From Ascoidea rubescens DSM 1968 (taxonomy: Eukaryota > Ascomycota > Saccharomycetes > Ascoideales > Ascoideaceae): a stretch of DNA of 64,000 nt. Positions 22,407-33,600 of the stretch are shown piece after piece. The stretch is from assembly GCF_001661345.1 (NCBI RefSeq), contig NW_017962913.1, positions 1,865,428 through 1,929,427 on the forward strand. Reading direction: 5' to 3'. The notes beneath the pieces were generated by a model. It was given only the letters and a program-made list of their open reading frames with translations. It did not search any database and had not been told where the DNA came from. Made by a program: the position numbers and the translations under genes. Within the stretch, counting starts at the first letter, position 1, and every line of letters starts with the position of its first letter.

Positions 22407-23486
22407 TTTGATTTTTTTGATCTTGTTAGTGTTAATAGTGTTGTACTTGTAAAGATTACGATAATGGTGGTGATTTAAAAAACGAATATTGTTACTATTA
22501 TATAATAAAGAGGCTGGAGAAGTTGAGGAACACAAAGAAAATAACAAGTTATTTAGAGACGAATTCAAATATGGTTGGTTATTTTTCCTGGAATAATTGA
22601 TATTAATGAGATCGTTAATATCAGGAGCAATCTGTCTTCTTTTATTATTCGAAATGTTTGGCAATTTTTTTCCTAAAATATAAGTGGTATAAAAGAGTAA
22701 AAAGGATTATTTATATCACAAATCAAACCACACAGGAAAGGAGAGAAAAAATAAAAGGAAAAAGAAAAGTTTTTAACTGTAAATAATCGATGTTCAATGA
22801 GAGATTTAGCAAAAATATATTTTTCAAGGGAAAATCAATGGTTTTTTTCGAATTTTGTAAATTTCAGAGCGTTGAGTCAGAAATTTATAAATTTTTATAA
22901 ATTTTTTGTTTGTTTTTTGAAACTGACAAAAAATTTTCAAAAAATTTGAAAAAACCTGAAAAAAATTTCTTTGAAAACGAGTCAAAAACTTTTTCCGTGC
23001 AAAACGGAGCCACGTGGTTTGACATTATTGGAAAGATTGATACACATTGGTGGTTTGGACAATATATGTATTTCAATGTATAAGTATGCATTAGTCTGTA
23101 TGCTTGCATGTACATGCATCAATTGGCAGTGTGTTTATATATCTAAGAAAAGAGGAAGAGAGAGAAGAAAGGAAGAGAACAATAGAGAAAAGGCAGGAAA
23201 GAGAAGAAACTGAACAGAAATGTATAATATAAAACTATATATCACGTAAGTGAAGTGAATTAGAAAGGCCCGGAGCCAATGTGGATGTGTAGAAGCAAGG
23301 CTAGAACATAATGCAAACAGAAGAAATGATGAGACAAAAAACATTAAATAGAACAAACAGGTGAAGAAAAACTAAATGATTAAATTAAGTAACAAAACAG
23401 CGGAATAATTAAATAATTAAATGATTAAATGAGGATTAAAAACAAAAAAATTAATTGAAAAAGAACTGAATGGTAGGTTTCCAATG
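22407..23486. other. gap upstream of SHM2, downstream of the Myb-like gene
   Basis: 1.08 kb. The first 258 bases (22407-22664) are an ATG-less continuation of the SHM2 frame beginning at a TTG. Beyond it lie a pyrimidine/AT tract, TGACTCA- and CACGTG-type sites, and from 23050 to 23240 a stretch of alternating purine-pyrimidine words with a 14-base palindrome. Confidence 0.5.
22873..23016 (-). promoter_or_regulatory. SHM2 promoter sites: TGACTCA, TGACTC, CACGTG
   Basis: On the SHM2 strand, TGACTCA (22873-22879, the Gcn4 site and Bas1 core), TGACTC (22979-22984) and CACGTG (23011-23016, Cbf1/Pho4 type) lie 470-610 bases upstream of the ATG. In S. cerevisiae SHM2 is under Bas1/Bas2 and amino-acid control, so the pair of TGACTC sites fits. 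Function here is inferred from motif and position only. Confidence 0.5.
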
Positions 23487-25043
23487 TTAGTAGTCTGATT
23501 CTGAGTTAAAAATACACGATGAGCAAGAGTTGGCATATCCTGTTTTGTTTGAATGGCTATTGGCTTCAGTTTGTAAAATTGCAGGACCTGATTTAGTTGA
23601 ACTGAGAATTGAGTGAGTATTACTGACGCTGATATTCATCTGATTGTTAGAGTCTGTTAAAGGGCTGGATTCACGAAATGAGCCAATTGGAGAAGTCACC
23701 AATCCATTTGAAATTATCACTGAGCTTTCAGAAATCGATCTCTCCTGCATCTTCTTATTGATTGTATTAGCGACGTTCTTGACGTTTTCGTTATTGTTAT
23801 CATCGCTTTCATTGTCATTGTCATGAGGAGTTTCGCTTCCAGAGTTATCATTGTGACTTTCCGAATATGAATATTCTTGGTTTAAACTTGATCCACTCAG
23901 ATTCCTTTTAAATGTTAAATTTCCTTCCCTCAACTCTTTTTCAAATTTATTCAAGATTGTTTTCCACTTGTATCGGACAACTTGACTGTCTTCTTTGTTT
24001 AGCTTTTTAGCTAAGTTTTTATAATCCAATCGAGGCAACGACATTATAATCGCTCTAAATAATTCGATTTCTTCTTCTGACGACCAATGACTGTTGCTTT
24101 TCTTGAATCTTTTGTTTGTTTTTGATTTCACTGGCGGCATTGATACCACTTCAACCGGATAGTATTTGTGATCAAGCGAGTTATTATTAATCATAGATGT
24201 TATAGGATATCTTGAGTTTTCCATATGTGCTGCTGGTCTGTTCAATAAATTGTATGGACTTCTGTTATTTATGCTGGAATTATCCATGTTGTTGGAATTG
24301 ACCATATTATTCATATTCATAGTGCTTATGCTGTTCATGCTATTAATATTGTTGCTGTTACAGTTATCTATACTATTTGTGGCATAGTTTTTCTTTCCAG
24401 CTTCAGGATAAGAAACAGATCTTAAGTCCCTTGGTACAAAATTAAATGATGATATACTTTTCGAGGGCAAGTTTAAGGATTTAGACCTGGGTTGTGCCAT
24501 TTCGTTATTTATTTTGTTATTATAATCATAATTATTGGTGCCGTTATTTATACTGGTGCTGCTCAAGTTGTGGTTTAAGTTCATATGCATGTTCAAATTG
24601 TTGGTATTATTGTTATTGCTGTAAATGTTATTAGAAGTGCTGCTGATGTTGTTGCTAATGGTGCCAGAGTTGACCACACTATTACTATTAATTATGAGAT
24701 TGTGGTTGAGACTGGTCAGACTCATATTATCCAAATGGGTTGTTTGAGGGCTATTAAAGTAATTACACTGTGGACTAATAAGCTGGTTGTCATTTATCAT
24801 TCTGTTATAATTTCTCTTTCTAGGAGAAATAATTCCTGTTTGGTTTATACCGGCAGATGTCATAGAGGGTATAGCTGGTATAGCTGGTATAGCTGGCATA
24901 GCTGGTATAACTGGTATTGGAATTGGTGAAGAAGATTGCGAGTGATCAGAACAGGACAAATATGTGTTTTCTAAACCACTGACATGATCACTGGTATTAT
25001 CCTTACTATTGTTATCGTCGTTTAGTAACCTGGAAACGTTCAT
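23487..25043 (-). CDS. Myb/SANT-like DNA-binding protein
   Basis: 518 residues. A single Myb/SANT-like domain lies near residues 310-372: SHWSSEEEIELFRAIIMSLP, then LDYKNLAKKLNKEDSQVVRYKWKTI in two stretches, with Trp-spaced helices and a basic recognition helix. The rest is low-complexity: Asn/Ser/Met-rich, with a short PAIPAIPAIP repeat near residue 48 (GGTATAGCT-type 9-base repeat at 24868-24910). A basic patch just before the domain (KSKTNKRFKKSNS) could be a nuclear signal. I do not recognise a named yeast orthologue. Probably a nuclear transcription factor; targets unknown. Confidence 0.7.
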   Translation of the reverse strand: MNVSRLLNDDNNSKDNTSDHVSGLENTYLSCSDHSQSSSPIPIPVIPAMPAIPAIPAIPSMTSAGINQTGIISPRKRNYNRMINDNQLISPQCNYFNSPQTTHLDNMSLTSLNHNLIINSNSVVNSGTISNNISSTSNNIYSNNNNTNNLNMHMNLNHNLSSTSINNGTNNYDYNNKINNEMAQPRSKSLNLPSKSISSFNFVPRDLRSVSYPEAGKKNYATNSIDNCNSNNINSMNSISTMNMNNMVNSNNMDNSSINNRSPYNLLNRPAAHMENSRYPITSMINNNSLDHKYYPVEVVSMPPVKSKTNKRFKKSNSHWSSEEEIELFRAIIMSLPRLDYKNLAKKLNKEDSQVVRYKWKTILNKFEKELREGNLTFKRNLSGSSLNQEYSYSESHNDNSGSETPHDNDNESDDNNNENVKNVANTINKKMQERSISESSVIISNGLVTSPIGSFRESSPLTDSNNQMNISVSNTHSILSSTKSGPAILQTEANSHSNKTGYANSCSSCIFNSESDY

Positions 25044-25675
25044 CTTTGGGAGTGCTAATTTGTAGTCTTTAATTGATAGTTTGGTATTTATATCTACTCT
25101 ATTTTGGTTAGGAATAAATTAATGCCTTGATTGGTTAGTTAATTTATTTTTTAATTACTTAGCAACAGAGATGGATGGAGATTTTTGAAACTGATTGACT
25201 TTTAATCTATTTATATTGAAAGATCTTACAATCTAAAGTAATTTAAGGCAATTTGCCTTTAATTTATATGAATAAAAAGTATAAATATGTCAGAAAAGTT
25301 ATTAATCAAATTTTTTTTTGGAAATTTAATAATTTTTGAAATCGCAAATAAAAGCACTAAAAAATAAATGAGAAAGAAAAGATGATAAATCAGAAACAAC
25401 AAAAAGAAAGAACAAAAAAACAAATAAAAAAAACCAAAAATAAAAGGAAATAATAAATTAGGTTCAATAAAGCTAGATAAAATTGAATTCAAATTAGTAC
25501 TGAGTTTATGATTTTGCAAAATACACAAGCTCAATTTCAAAATTTCCAATTAGTCCAAAACTAAAACTCAATTAAGACCTGCAGAAATGTAGTCCTATGT
25601 GGAAGATATATTGAGCTGATTAAGGTTACTGATTGAAATTAAATAACATAAACTTTAGAAATAAAATTCAATTAT

Positions 25676-25757
25676 CGATCCACATAAGATTCGAATCCCA
25701 ATAAATGATAAATCAGTAGCAAAGTTAGCAGTCTGGCTTAACCAAGTTGTGCAAATC
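25676..25757 (-). pseudogene. degenerate tRNA-Ser(GCU)-like sequence
   Basis: 82 bases, the usual length of a tRNA-Ser. On the minus strand the ends GATTTGC and GTGGATC can pair over seven positions (three G-T), followed by a G at the discriminator place, as in serine tRNAs. TTGGTTAAGCC recalls the D-arm and CTGCTAA is the GCU anticodon loop of tRNA-Ser. ATTCGAATC recalls the T-loop. But the T stem and anticodon stem have several mismatches and position 8 is not T, so it is probably a relic and not an expressed gene. Confidence 0.45.
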
Positions 25758-27552
25758 TTTATTAAATCTTTATTGAAATAAGTATCAGCTAGCGTTCAAG
25801 CAAAGTCTGCCTTCTTTATTACGAATCCCCAGCTGAAGCTGCAGTTGCACCAATGGCATGAAGGATGTGAAGGAAATGGAGGAAATGGAAGTGCAAGTGC
25901 CTGAGATCTCAACGTGGTTCCACACAACAGGTTGATACGTTTTGTCTCAATAGAGCTCTTATTTGATTGTTTGGTCGTTGAGGAACAAAGCATTTTACAA
26001 ATTATTTGCGAAAAGTGTCTGACACAACTGGCTTGTTAAAACAGCTTTGAATACACAATTCGAGAGCTGTGAACTTAGAGCAGTTATATGTTACTTTTAT
26101 GATTCTCTTCAACAGTGCCAATAATACCGATAATACCAATAATATCCGTAATATTATAATATTATTATTTGCAAATCATTTAGACTACTATGAGTAATTA
26201 AAAGAGTGTCCCAATTGCAAAAATTTGAAATTCCCTACTTTTTTAAGTACTTTCTCAAGTGGTTTTTCAAGTGTTTTTTTCCAAGTTTTTTCAAGTATTT
26301 TCTCATGTTGATGTTTGAAAAGTATTATACGAAGTTAGAGAATTAGTGTTTTATTCAACAATTAAGTTATGTCTTATAGTATCACAGCAACTTTAAATTT
26401 TGTTAAAAGAATTAGTGTTTACTATTTAGTATTTAGTCGCAATAATTTGAGATAAACTAATGTTTTTAAAACTATCCAAAATTAATTTACCAACTCCTTT
26501 TTAATTTCTACTTTTTCGTCTATTTTTTAGAGTAATAAGCAAAAAAAGTGTTTTATCTTTAGGCTTTAAAAAAGAATTTGATTAGTTCGAGTAGCTCGAT
26601 TAGTGTTTCTTTTGTTTCTTTTGTTTGTCTATTAAAGACCATGAGCAGTCTTGATTTTAAATGAAAGGGTTTAACAAATTGGTTAAATAAATTGAATATA
26701 TTAGCTGGAAAAGAAAAAGCAGGGAAAAACAGTTGATGATCAAATATAGTCGCTTTTCAGTTTTATAGCAAATGGCCATTGTTGGTTGTAATGCCTGGTC
26801 ATTGTTATCCATTAATATCCATTAGTATCCATTTTTATCCACATATAACCATTTTAAAATATTCATACACCAATAATTGCATTCTATTCGTCAAGTAAAC
26901 ACAAGTCAGCTTAGTTGAACACTCGTGTTTTGATCAAGATATAAATCATATCATAGTAGATTGGATTTATTCGCTTTATCAGTTTAATTCACAAGATTGC
27001 AGGAAGCATACCTGTAAAACCTTTATTATTACACATTTTGATGTTAGAGATTCAAATAAAGCAAATACCAATGTTTCTCTTGCCCATTGATCTCAATACC
27101 CTCAATACACTAATCACTTTAATTGCCCTTAATGCTTTTAACGCTTTTAATACTCTAATTGATCCAAATGACAAATCAAATAGGAACATACAGCAAAATG
27201 TCAGAAGTATCTGGAAACTAAAGGAATACATTGCTGCTTTGTGAATCAAACTTCAAGTGATGTTTTAGCTTCTCAATCAAAATATAAGACAATTTGGTCT
27301 AGAAAGACTTTGAATTATTTTTCAGCTGCGAATACAACATGGAAATGTTGTTGTAAAACGCAGTGTTTTACTTTGTTTTATTTCACGAAATCGATTCTCA
27401 AATACTCAACTCATTATTTGATTCAAGTAGCAATCATGTTTGTTGGATTCAAAAAGCTGTGTTGTCAAATGAGCTAAATCGCAAGTGGTGATTGAGCTTT
27501 GAAATATTGATTAACCAACATTGCAAAAGACCAAACAATTGAATGATTGACT

Positions 27553-27603
27553 CTTTGGCTTTTTGACTTTTTGACTTTTTGACTTTTTGACTTTTTGACT
27601 TCT
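27553..27603. repeat. CTTTTTGA octamer array
   Basis: About six copies of an 8-base unit, nearly perfect, in the gene-free region. Confidence 0.85.
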
Positions 27604-30600
27604 TGAGTTTCCAAATAAAATTTTTTATTTCTTTTTAATGTTTGTATCATTTACACCATTTTGATTTTCTTTTGCTTCTGGAGCTTACTCAACTCGTATC
27701 ACTTTGGCATAGGTTTCCATTTTTCGCTACTCATTCTCTTTAGCTTAAACTTACAATTGAACCTCTAGAAGCATTTTGAAGGGAACCTATGACAATAAAA
27801 AATTAATTTCCTTTTGTCTCCAGCTGGAAACATGGTGGTCTCATCGTCATATCACTTTCTGGTTATTTGGGTACTATATCTCCCACCATGGTCTCTACTA
27901 TAATGTCTTTACAAAGCTATTGATCCATAACCCAACCCACAGCCCAATCTACTGCTCTTGCAAAGGCTGTCCAACCAGGCAGAAGTCCCAGTTGTTTGCT
28001 ACTATTGTGCTGTCCTATGTGGTTAACCTAAAAGTTGCTAGGTCTGTTTGGAAATTGCATATTTTAGCTGCATTTCCAAAGGCTGGAGTTGGTGCACAGC
28101 TTGTATCAAGCGAAAACTCGTAAATATGGTTGGTAGCTGAGTTGCAACTCCAAATTCTAAATGGTGAGCATACAATCGTGAGCATTAAATTATAAAGCAT
28201 GGAAGTATGGCAGAATCAGCAAATCTCCATGGGCAAAAATAGCAATCAACTATGCACTGAAATTTCGATATTGACCACCAGAAATCATGAAATTACTTCA
28301 ATCTAACGCAGCCCCTGGCACCAAGAAACCACAGACTCTGCTTCTCGCTCACCAACGTATCTAGCACTGCTCCATCACTTCGTTCAGCAGTGTCCTGCTC
28401 TGGCAGCTAGGAATGCTGCCATCATGGCCTCCTTTAGCTCCAGTGCCTCTGTTCATGAGGCCCATTTTTGCCAGCAGCAGCACTAGTTACTGTTCTTGCT
28501 ACCTAGCCCCAACCGTTCTCTTGCTGGATTTTCTGTGCCATAGTGAGCATAAGCCCTCTAATGAACATATTTGGGGCCTTGAGAAATTTCAATTACGAGT
28601 ATTGGTGCTCTCTTTTCATTTGTTTAAATTACCAAATACGAAATCTAAATGTTACGGTACTAACGTTATTTTAGCACTTGCTGTGGGTTTCGAAGTTAAA
28701 ATACACTCTAAAAATTTTAGTATGAAATCAGATAATATTATTTTTAAAACACCCATTCTTTGCAAAAGAAGATCATCTACTGCGAGCGAAAATGAATTAT
28801 AAATCACTGGCTACAAGCATATTAAAAACCAAAGAGAGAGAGAACAGAATAATTCATGGAAAAAGAAAGTCCTTTCATTAGGCTTTTCACGTATCACTCA
28901 CACCATTCTAATTATCTCTTATAACAATAATTACCTGTCTTATACTCACAATTAATAATAATTAACCATAATTAACCATAATTAACCATAATCGATGATA
29001 GTTGGTGGTTATTACTCGCATCCAGTAGAACTACTCATGTTGAAATTCCAAAGCCTAATTTCAACTCATGCTCTTGACAACCATTAAATACTGAATTTTT
29101 GCAGAATTAATCAGTAATTTCAGTGGTAAAATGTAAAAAAAAATGAAGTGTGAGAAATAAAACAAAAGTGCATAGCTATCGAAAGTTCCGTAACTGAGAA
29201 TGAACATGCTCTGTATTGCTTGAAGGACTATTCAAAAAAGAGAAACCATATTTTTTATTTGGGCTTTTGCCATTGAAATACTGGCAGGCAGCTTGATAAT
29301 TGCACTGTTCTCCATTCATTATGGTAAAAGATTCCAAAATTACATGGACATTTTGAATTGCAGCCTTTTAAAATTAGCAGGCAGCTGGTATGACCAGGAA
29401 TTATAAACAAAATGCTATTGTGGAGGTGAAAAAAAAATCCAATAAAGAATTCTGTCAAATTAACCACTTAAGACAATAATAATTTAAATGTGTTTAGAAG
29501 CATGGTAAGTACTACAAGCACTATAAGCAATACTTTTAATTATATATAAATAATAGTTTTTTTTTTGAAATTGTAATGGATGTTTTGATTCCCTCACTTT
29601 TGATAGTGGTTTTTTCAATCCTCTTGTGTTTATTGCATTTATCCCATTATCATTTAATGTATTCTTTTACGTTTATTTATATTCGTTTATATTTAATTAT
29701 TCCAATATCATGAAGAACAAGAACAGGAATCTAAAGGCATAAAGTAAAATTTATTGGATGGAGTATATTCAATATTTCATATTGCATGGTTGATATTTGA
29801 TACTTTTTTCAATCATTTGAAATTATTTTCTCTTGATGAGAGGGACAAATATTAAAGATCGTTACCAAGCATCAAAGCGAAAAAAAAGCAAAAAAAAAGT
29901 ATACTCTGTGAAGGATAATAAGAGTTTTCTTTTTCTTTTTCTTTTTTTATTTTTATTTTTATTTTTATTTTGCCTTCTGGTGAATAGGAAGAATAGCTCT
30001 TAAACTGAAAAAATACGGCAAAGAAAATTTAGATTGATAAACAAATAATCATATAGGTTTATCAGATTACAAAAAATGGCAAATTAGTATCATTTTTGTA
30101 CCCAATTGGCGATAATCTTGCAAAATCTTGAAAAATTTTGAAAAATCTTGAAAAATCTTGAAAGAAAAAACATCCCATAAGATTGCAAAGTAGGCTATTA
30201 ATACATTAACCGATTAGAAGAAGCTATTGTATAAAACAGGATATATAATAATTTGAAAAATGATATATGAAATGGACCAGTTGTCTGTTTAATTAGTCAC
30301 AAAACCATCATTCCTTTTTCAAATATTTTAATCTAAAAAGAAAAAAAAATTAAAAAAATAAAAAAAAAGTGGTATGAAACTTTCAGAGGTGTTTGAACTG
30401 GTAAATTATTGCTTATTTTTGTTTATTGTTGTTTCTATGGCTGTTGCTCATAGAAGAGATGTTTAGTTATAGCTTGTAAGTGATAGGCTGAAACACAGTC
30501 TTGTTATTTTTGGAGGATGGCAATATTGTTATTATCTTTAGGTGTAGAGGCTGGTTATTCAACTTGCTGAGAATAGCGATACTGAAGATAATAATAATGT

Positions 30601-33600
30601 CGACAATAATTATGATACAAATGGCACAATAATATGTTCAAAGTTCCCAGCGGAAAATTGCAGAAAGGAGAAAACAATAAATCAGATAATCATTATAATT
30701 ATTTTGTGCTTCAGAGTCGTAGTTTTGAGTAATAAAAAATAATATCAAACCTTGTTACGACTTGGTTATCTTGCCTAATAAAGAAGTGAGAAAACTGGAG
30801 CGAAGACCATAATGTAGGTAGGTAAAGGGGTATTACAGAATAGAACTTTGTTTTTGTTTTGAGAAAAAAATAATTGAGAAAAAAATAATTTTAGTGGTGG
30901 AAGAAGAGAAAAAGGACCTAAGAAAACCAAAGTTGTAAAAACAAATGTATATGGTATTTAAGCAAACCTGGACCATCGTAAATGAAGATCAGTGGAAATA
31001 ACTCATCTGGAGACAAGTAATGCTTGACCTTTTCAAGAAAGGGATTGGATCCATGAATAATCAGTACTTGAAACTTTCGCAACAAATATAATTCATTAAG
31101 TTGCTTCACAGGCACCTAAAATTGTTTGAATGGATTACTTCGAGTCCAAGTATTTTGGAATTCAAAATTCAAAATCAAATATGGTTTTTCGTTTCAAATT
31201 TTAAATAAGGTAGCGACAAAAAACCTTGAAAAGAAACAACAGCATGGAAAAGTATAACAAACACTTCGGATCGTACAGCACAAGTGACTCATTCTCCATA
31301 AGTCATGAAGAGCCAGAGGGAGGAGAAGAAAAAGTAGAAAAGCATCGACCAAGGAATGAAGGAGAAGTTGATTGCAAGGTCTATATATCGATGCAACAAG
31401 AGAAACAGCACCATCGCCCATTAGAGACTACGCAACAAAACCAGGTGGAAAAGGTACAAAAGCGCAGCCAAAAAGCACAGATGATTTCGTCCAAATAAAC
31501 TCGGGAGGAACAGCAAAATCACCTTAATAGATCTCAGGTGTTCATTTGCAGCCAAAGTGTCGAGGCCGAAAGAAGAAATGAATGCAAGATCCACAGCAAC
31601 GGACGTGGCAAAAGTACGCATGCTGATTGGCTGGTTCATGCCAACCGCAACCATATGCACGTATTTCGACAAATACTCCAAGAACACCAGAGGTGTGAGA
31701 CACGCGTGCGCATATTGTGCTAGCACATGAGTGCGCGTATAGTACACACTGCGTGTGCTGCGCTTTTTCTGCATATATAGTGTGTATATGCGTGGTAGGT
31801 GCAGAAAGTGCATCAGTATGCATGAAACCTAGCGGTCCAGGATATACGTAGTGCTGGAGTTTTAAAGCACGGCAGTTGTGCGCAAAAGAGCCTTAACAAG
31901 CCTTTTATGGCTTTTTAATAATTTTGCGTTGCTTTTGCTGCAAATGTTTAAATGCAAAATGCTCAAGTGCAAAATGTCTATATGTGGGTGTTTTGTATAG
32001 GAAACATAATGAGAGAGTGGCGATGAAGATCAAGATGATTGCTTTGATTTTATACTGGCTGTAGATCTTCTTGGTGGATCTATTTGGGCAGTTTAATTTA
32101 TTTAGATTTTCAGAATTCATGCTTTTCATTTAATGTAATTTAATATTCATGATCATTTTATTCTTGACTTCAACTAAAAGTTTCTCAGCATTTTGATCGA
32201 GTACTTCCTTTTTGAATCAGCTGTATTAATGAATATATTTGTTTGACTGAATATGAATTTATAATTATCAAATGCTAAAATATATAAAATTACATAGAAT
32301 TTCTTGTTTTTTTCTGGCTGAATTCTGGTTAAAAAATTATTATTAATAAAATTATTTAATGTGCATTTGACCTAAAAATTATCATTTGATTTTTCTTATC
32401 TGCTGCTAATATTGAACACTTTTATTGTATTATTTAGCTAATTATATAGCAATGTTTTGACATTACTAACTAGCCACTACTCACCACCACCACTACCACT
32501 ACCATTATCACTACCACAACCAACCACCACCCTTACTAGCCTATTACTAATTCACTTCTTTAAATTCCACTGATTCCAAAAAGTTTAAAAAGGGTTTATT
32601 CTTACCAATTTTTATTTCTTTTATTATTTTATTTTTTAATTCTTTAATTCTTTAATTTTTTAATTTTTTAATTTTTTAATTTTTTAATTTTTTCTTGTTC
32701 TTTTCAATTGAGATATATTTAATATGCATAACTATTCAAATTAAATTACTTTTCACCAAAATCTAATGGTTATCAATAACTCAAAATCTATTATTAATCG
32801 AAACCATAAAACAAACACAAAATTATAAACAAACCACAAAAAACCACAAAAAACCACAAATAATCACGAATAATCCTGAATAATCGGGAATAATCATGAA
32901 TAACATGAAAAATTATAAAAAATTATGAATAAAAACGATATAAGTGATTTAATAAAATATAAAACGACTAAATTTACTTAAAAAAATAGAAATTTATTAC
33001 ACTTACTACAATCAATATAGAATTATAAACAAAATTGCAAATTTGTTTCAAATAATAATTTGCACACAAATTCTTCTGATAGTTATTACTTATTTATTAC
33101 TTAAGAGTTCTTCTTTTGCAATGTCTCAAAATATTTTGTTGATATTCACTTAGAATTAATTTATCTTCTCTTTCTTTTGGCTGCCTTGTTTTAATTTTCT
33201 AATTTTGTTCGATATATATTCTTATTGTCACTGTATATCATTTTGTTCAATCTACTTCATATCTCTTTGACGTAATTCTTCATTCCAAAATATTATCTAA
33301 ATTACATATCCCATATAATCCAAATGACTTTACTGATTCTACTCAAATATTCATATTATTCTACATACTTTCTTTCTATACTTAAGAAATGAGAAAGAAA
33401 CAAAGAAGGAAAGAAAAAAAACAACTAATTAATCCTGAAATTATAAACTTTAGCTTTTCTCTCGCTTTTTATTTGAATATTTTACAATTGAAGTAAAGTA
33501 AAGTAAAGTGAATTAATATTAATATTAATAAAAATTAGAACAATTTGCATTTCAAGTTAGTGTTAGTTACTTTGTCAATCATTTTTGATAGAAATTCGTA

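Noticed and set aside
27776-28802. Open frames of 115 and 129 codons in a GC-richer patch of the desert
   Set aside because: Translated sequences are Cys/His/Ser/Leu-rich without recognisable domains, and the second lacks coding-like codon use in its A-rich end.
30749-30766. 17-base match to the 3' end of 18S rRNA (AAGTCGTAACAAGGTTT, minus strand)
   Set aside because: Flanking bases do not match rRNA; too short to claim an rDNA fragment.
31226-31498. 84-residue ATG frame in the gene desert (from 31244)
   Set aside because: Charged, Gln-rich composition, no family, and the opposite strand is equally open; not enough to call a gene.
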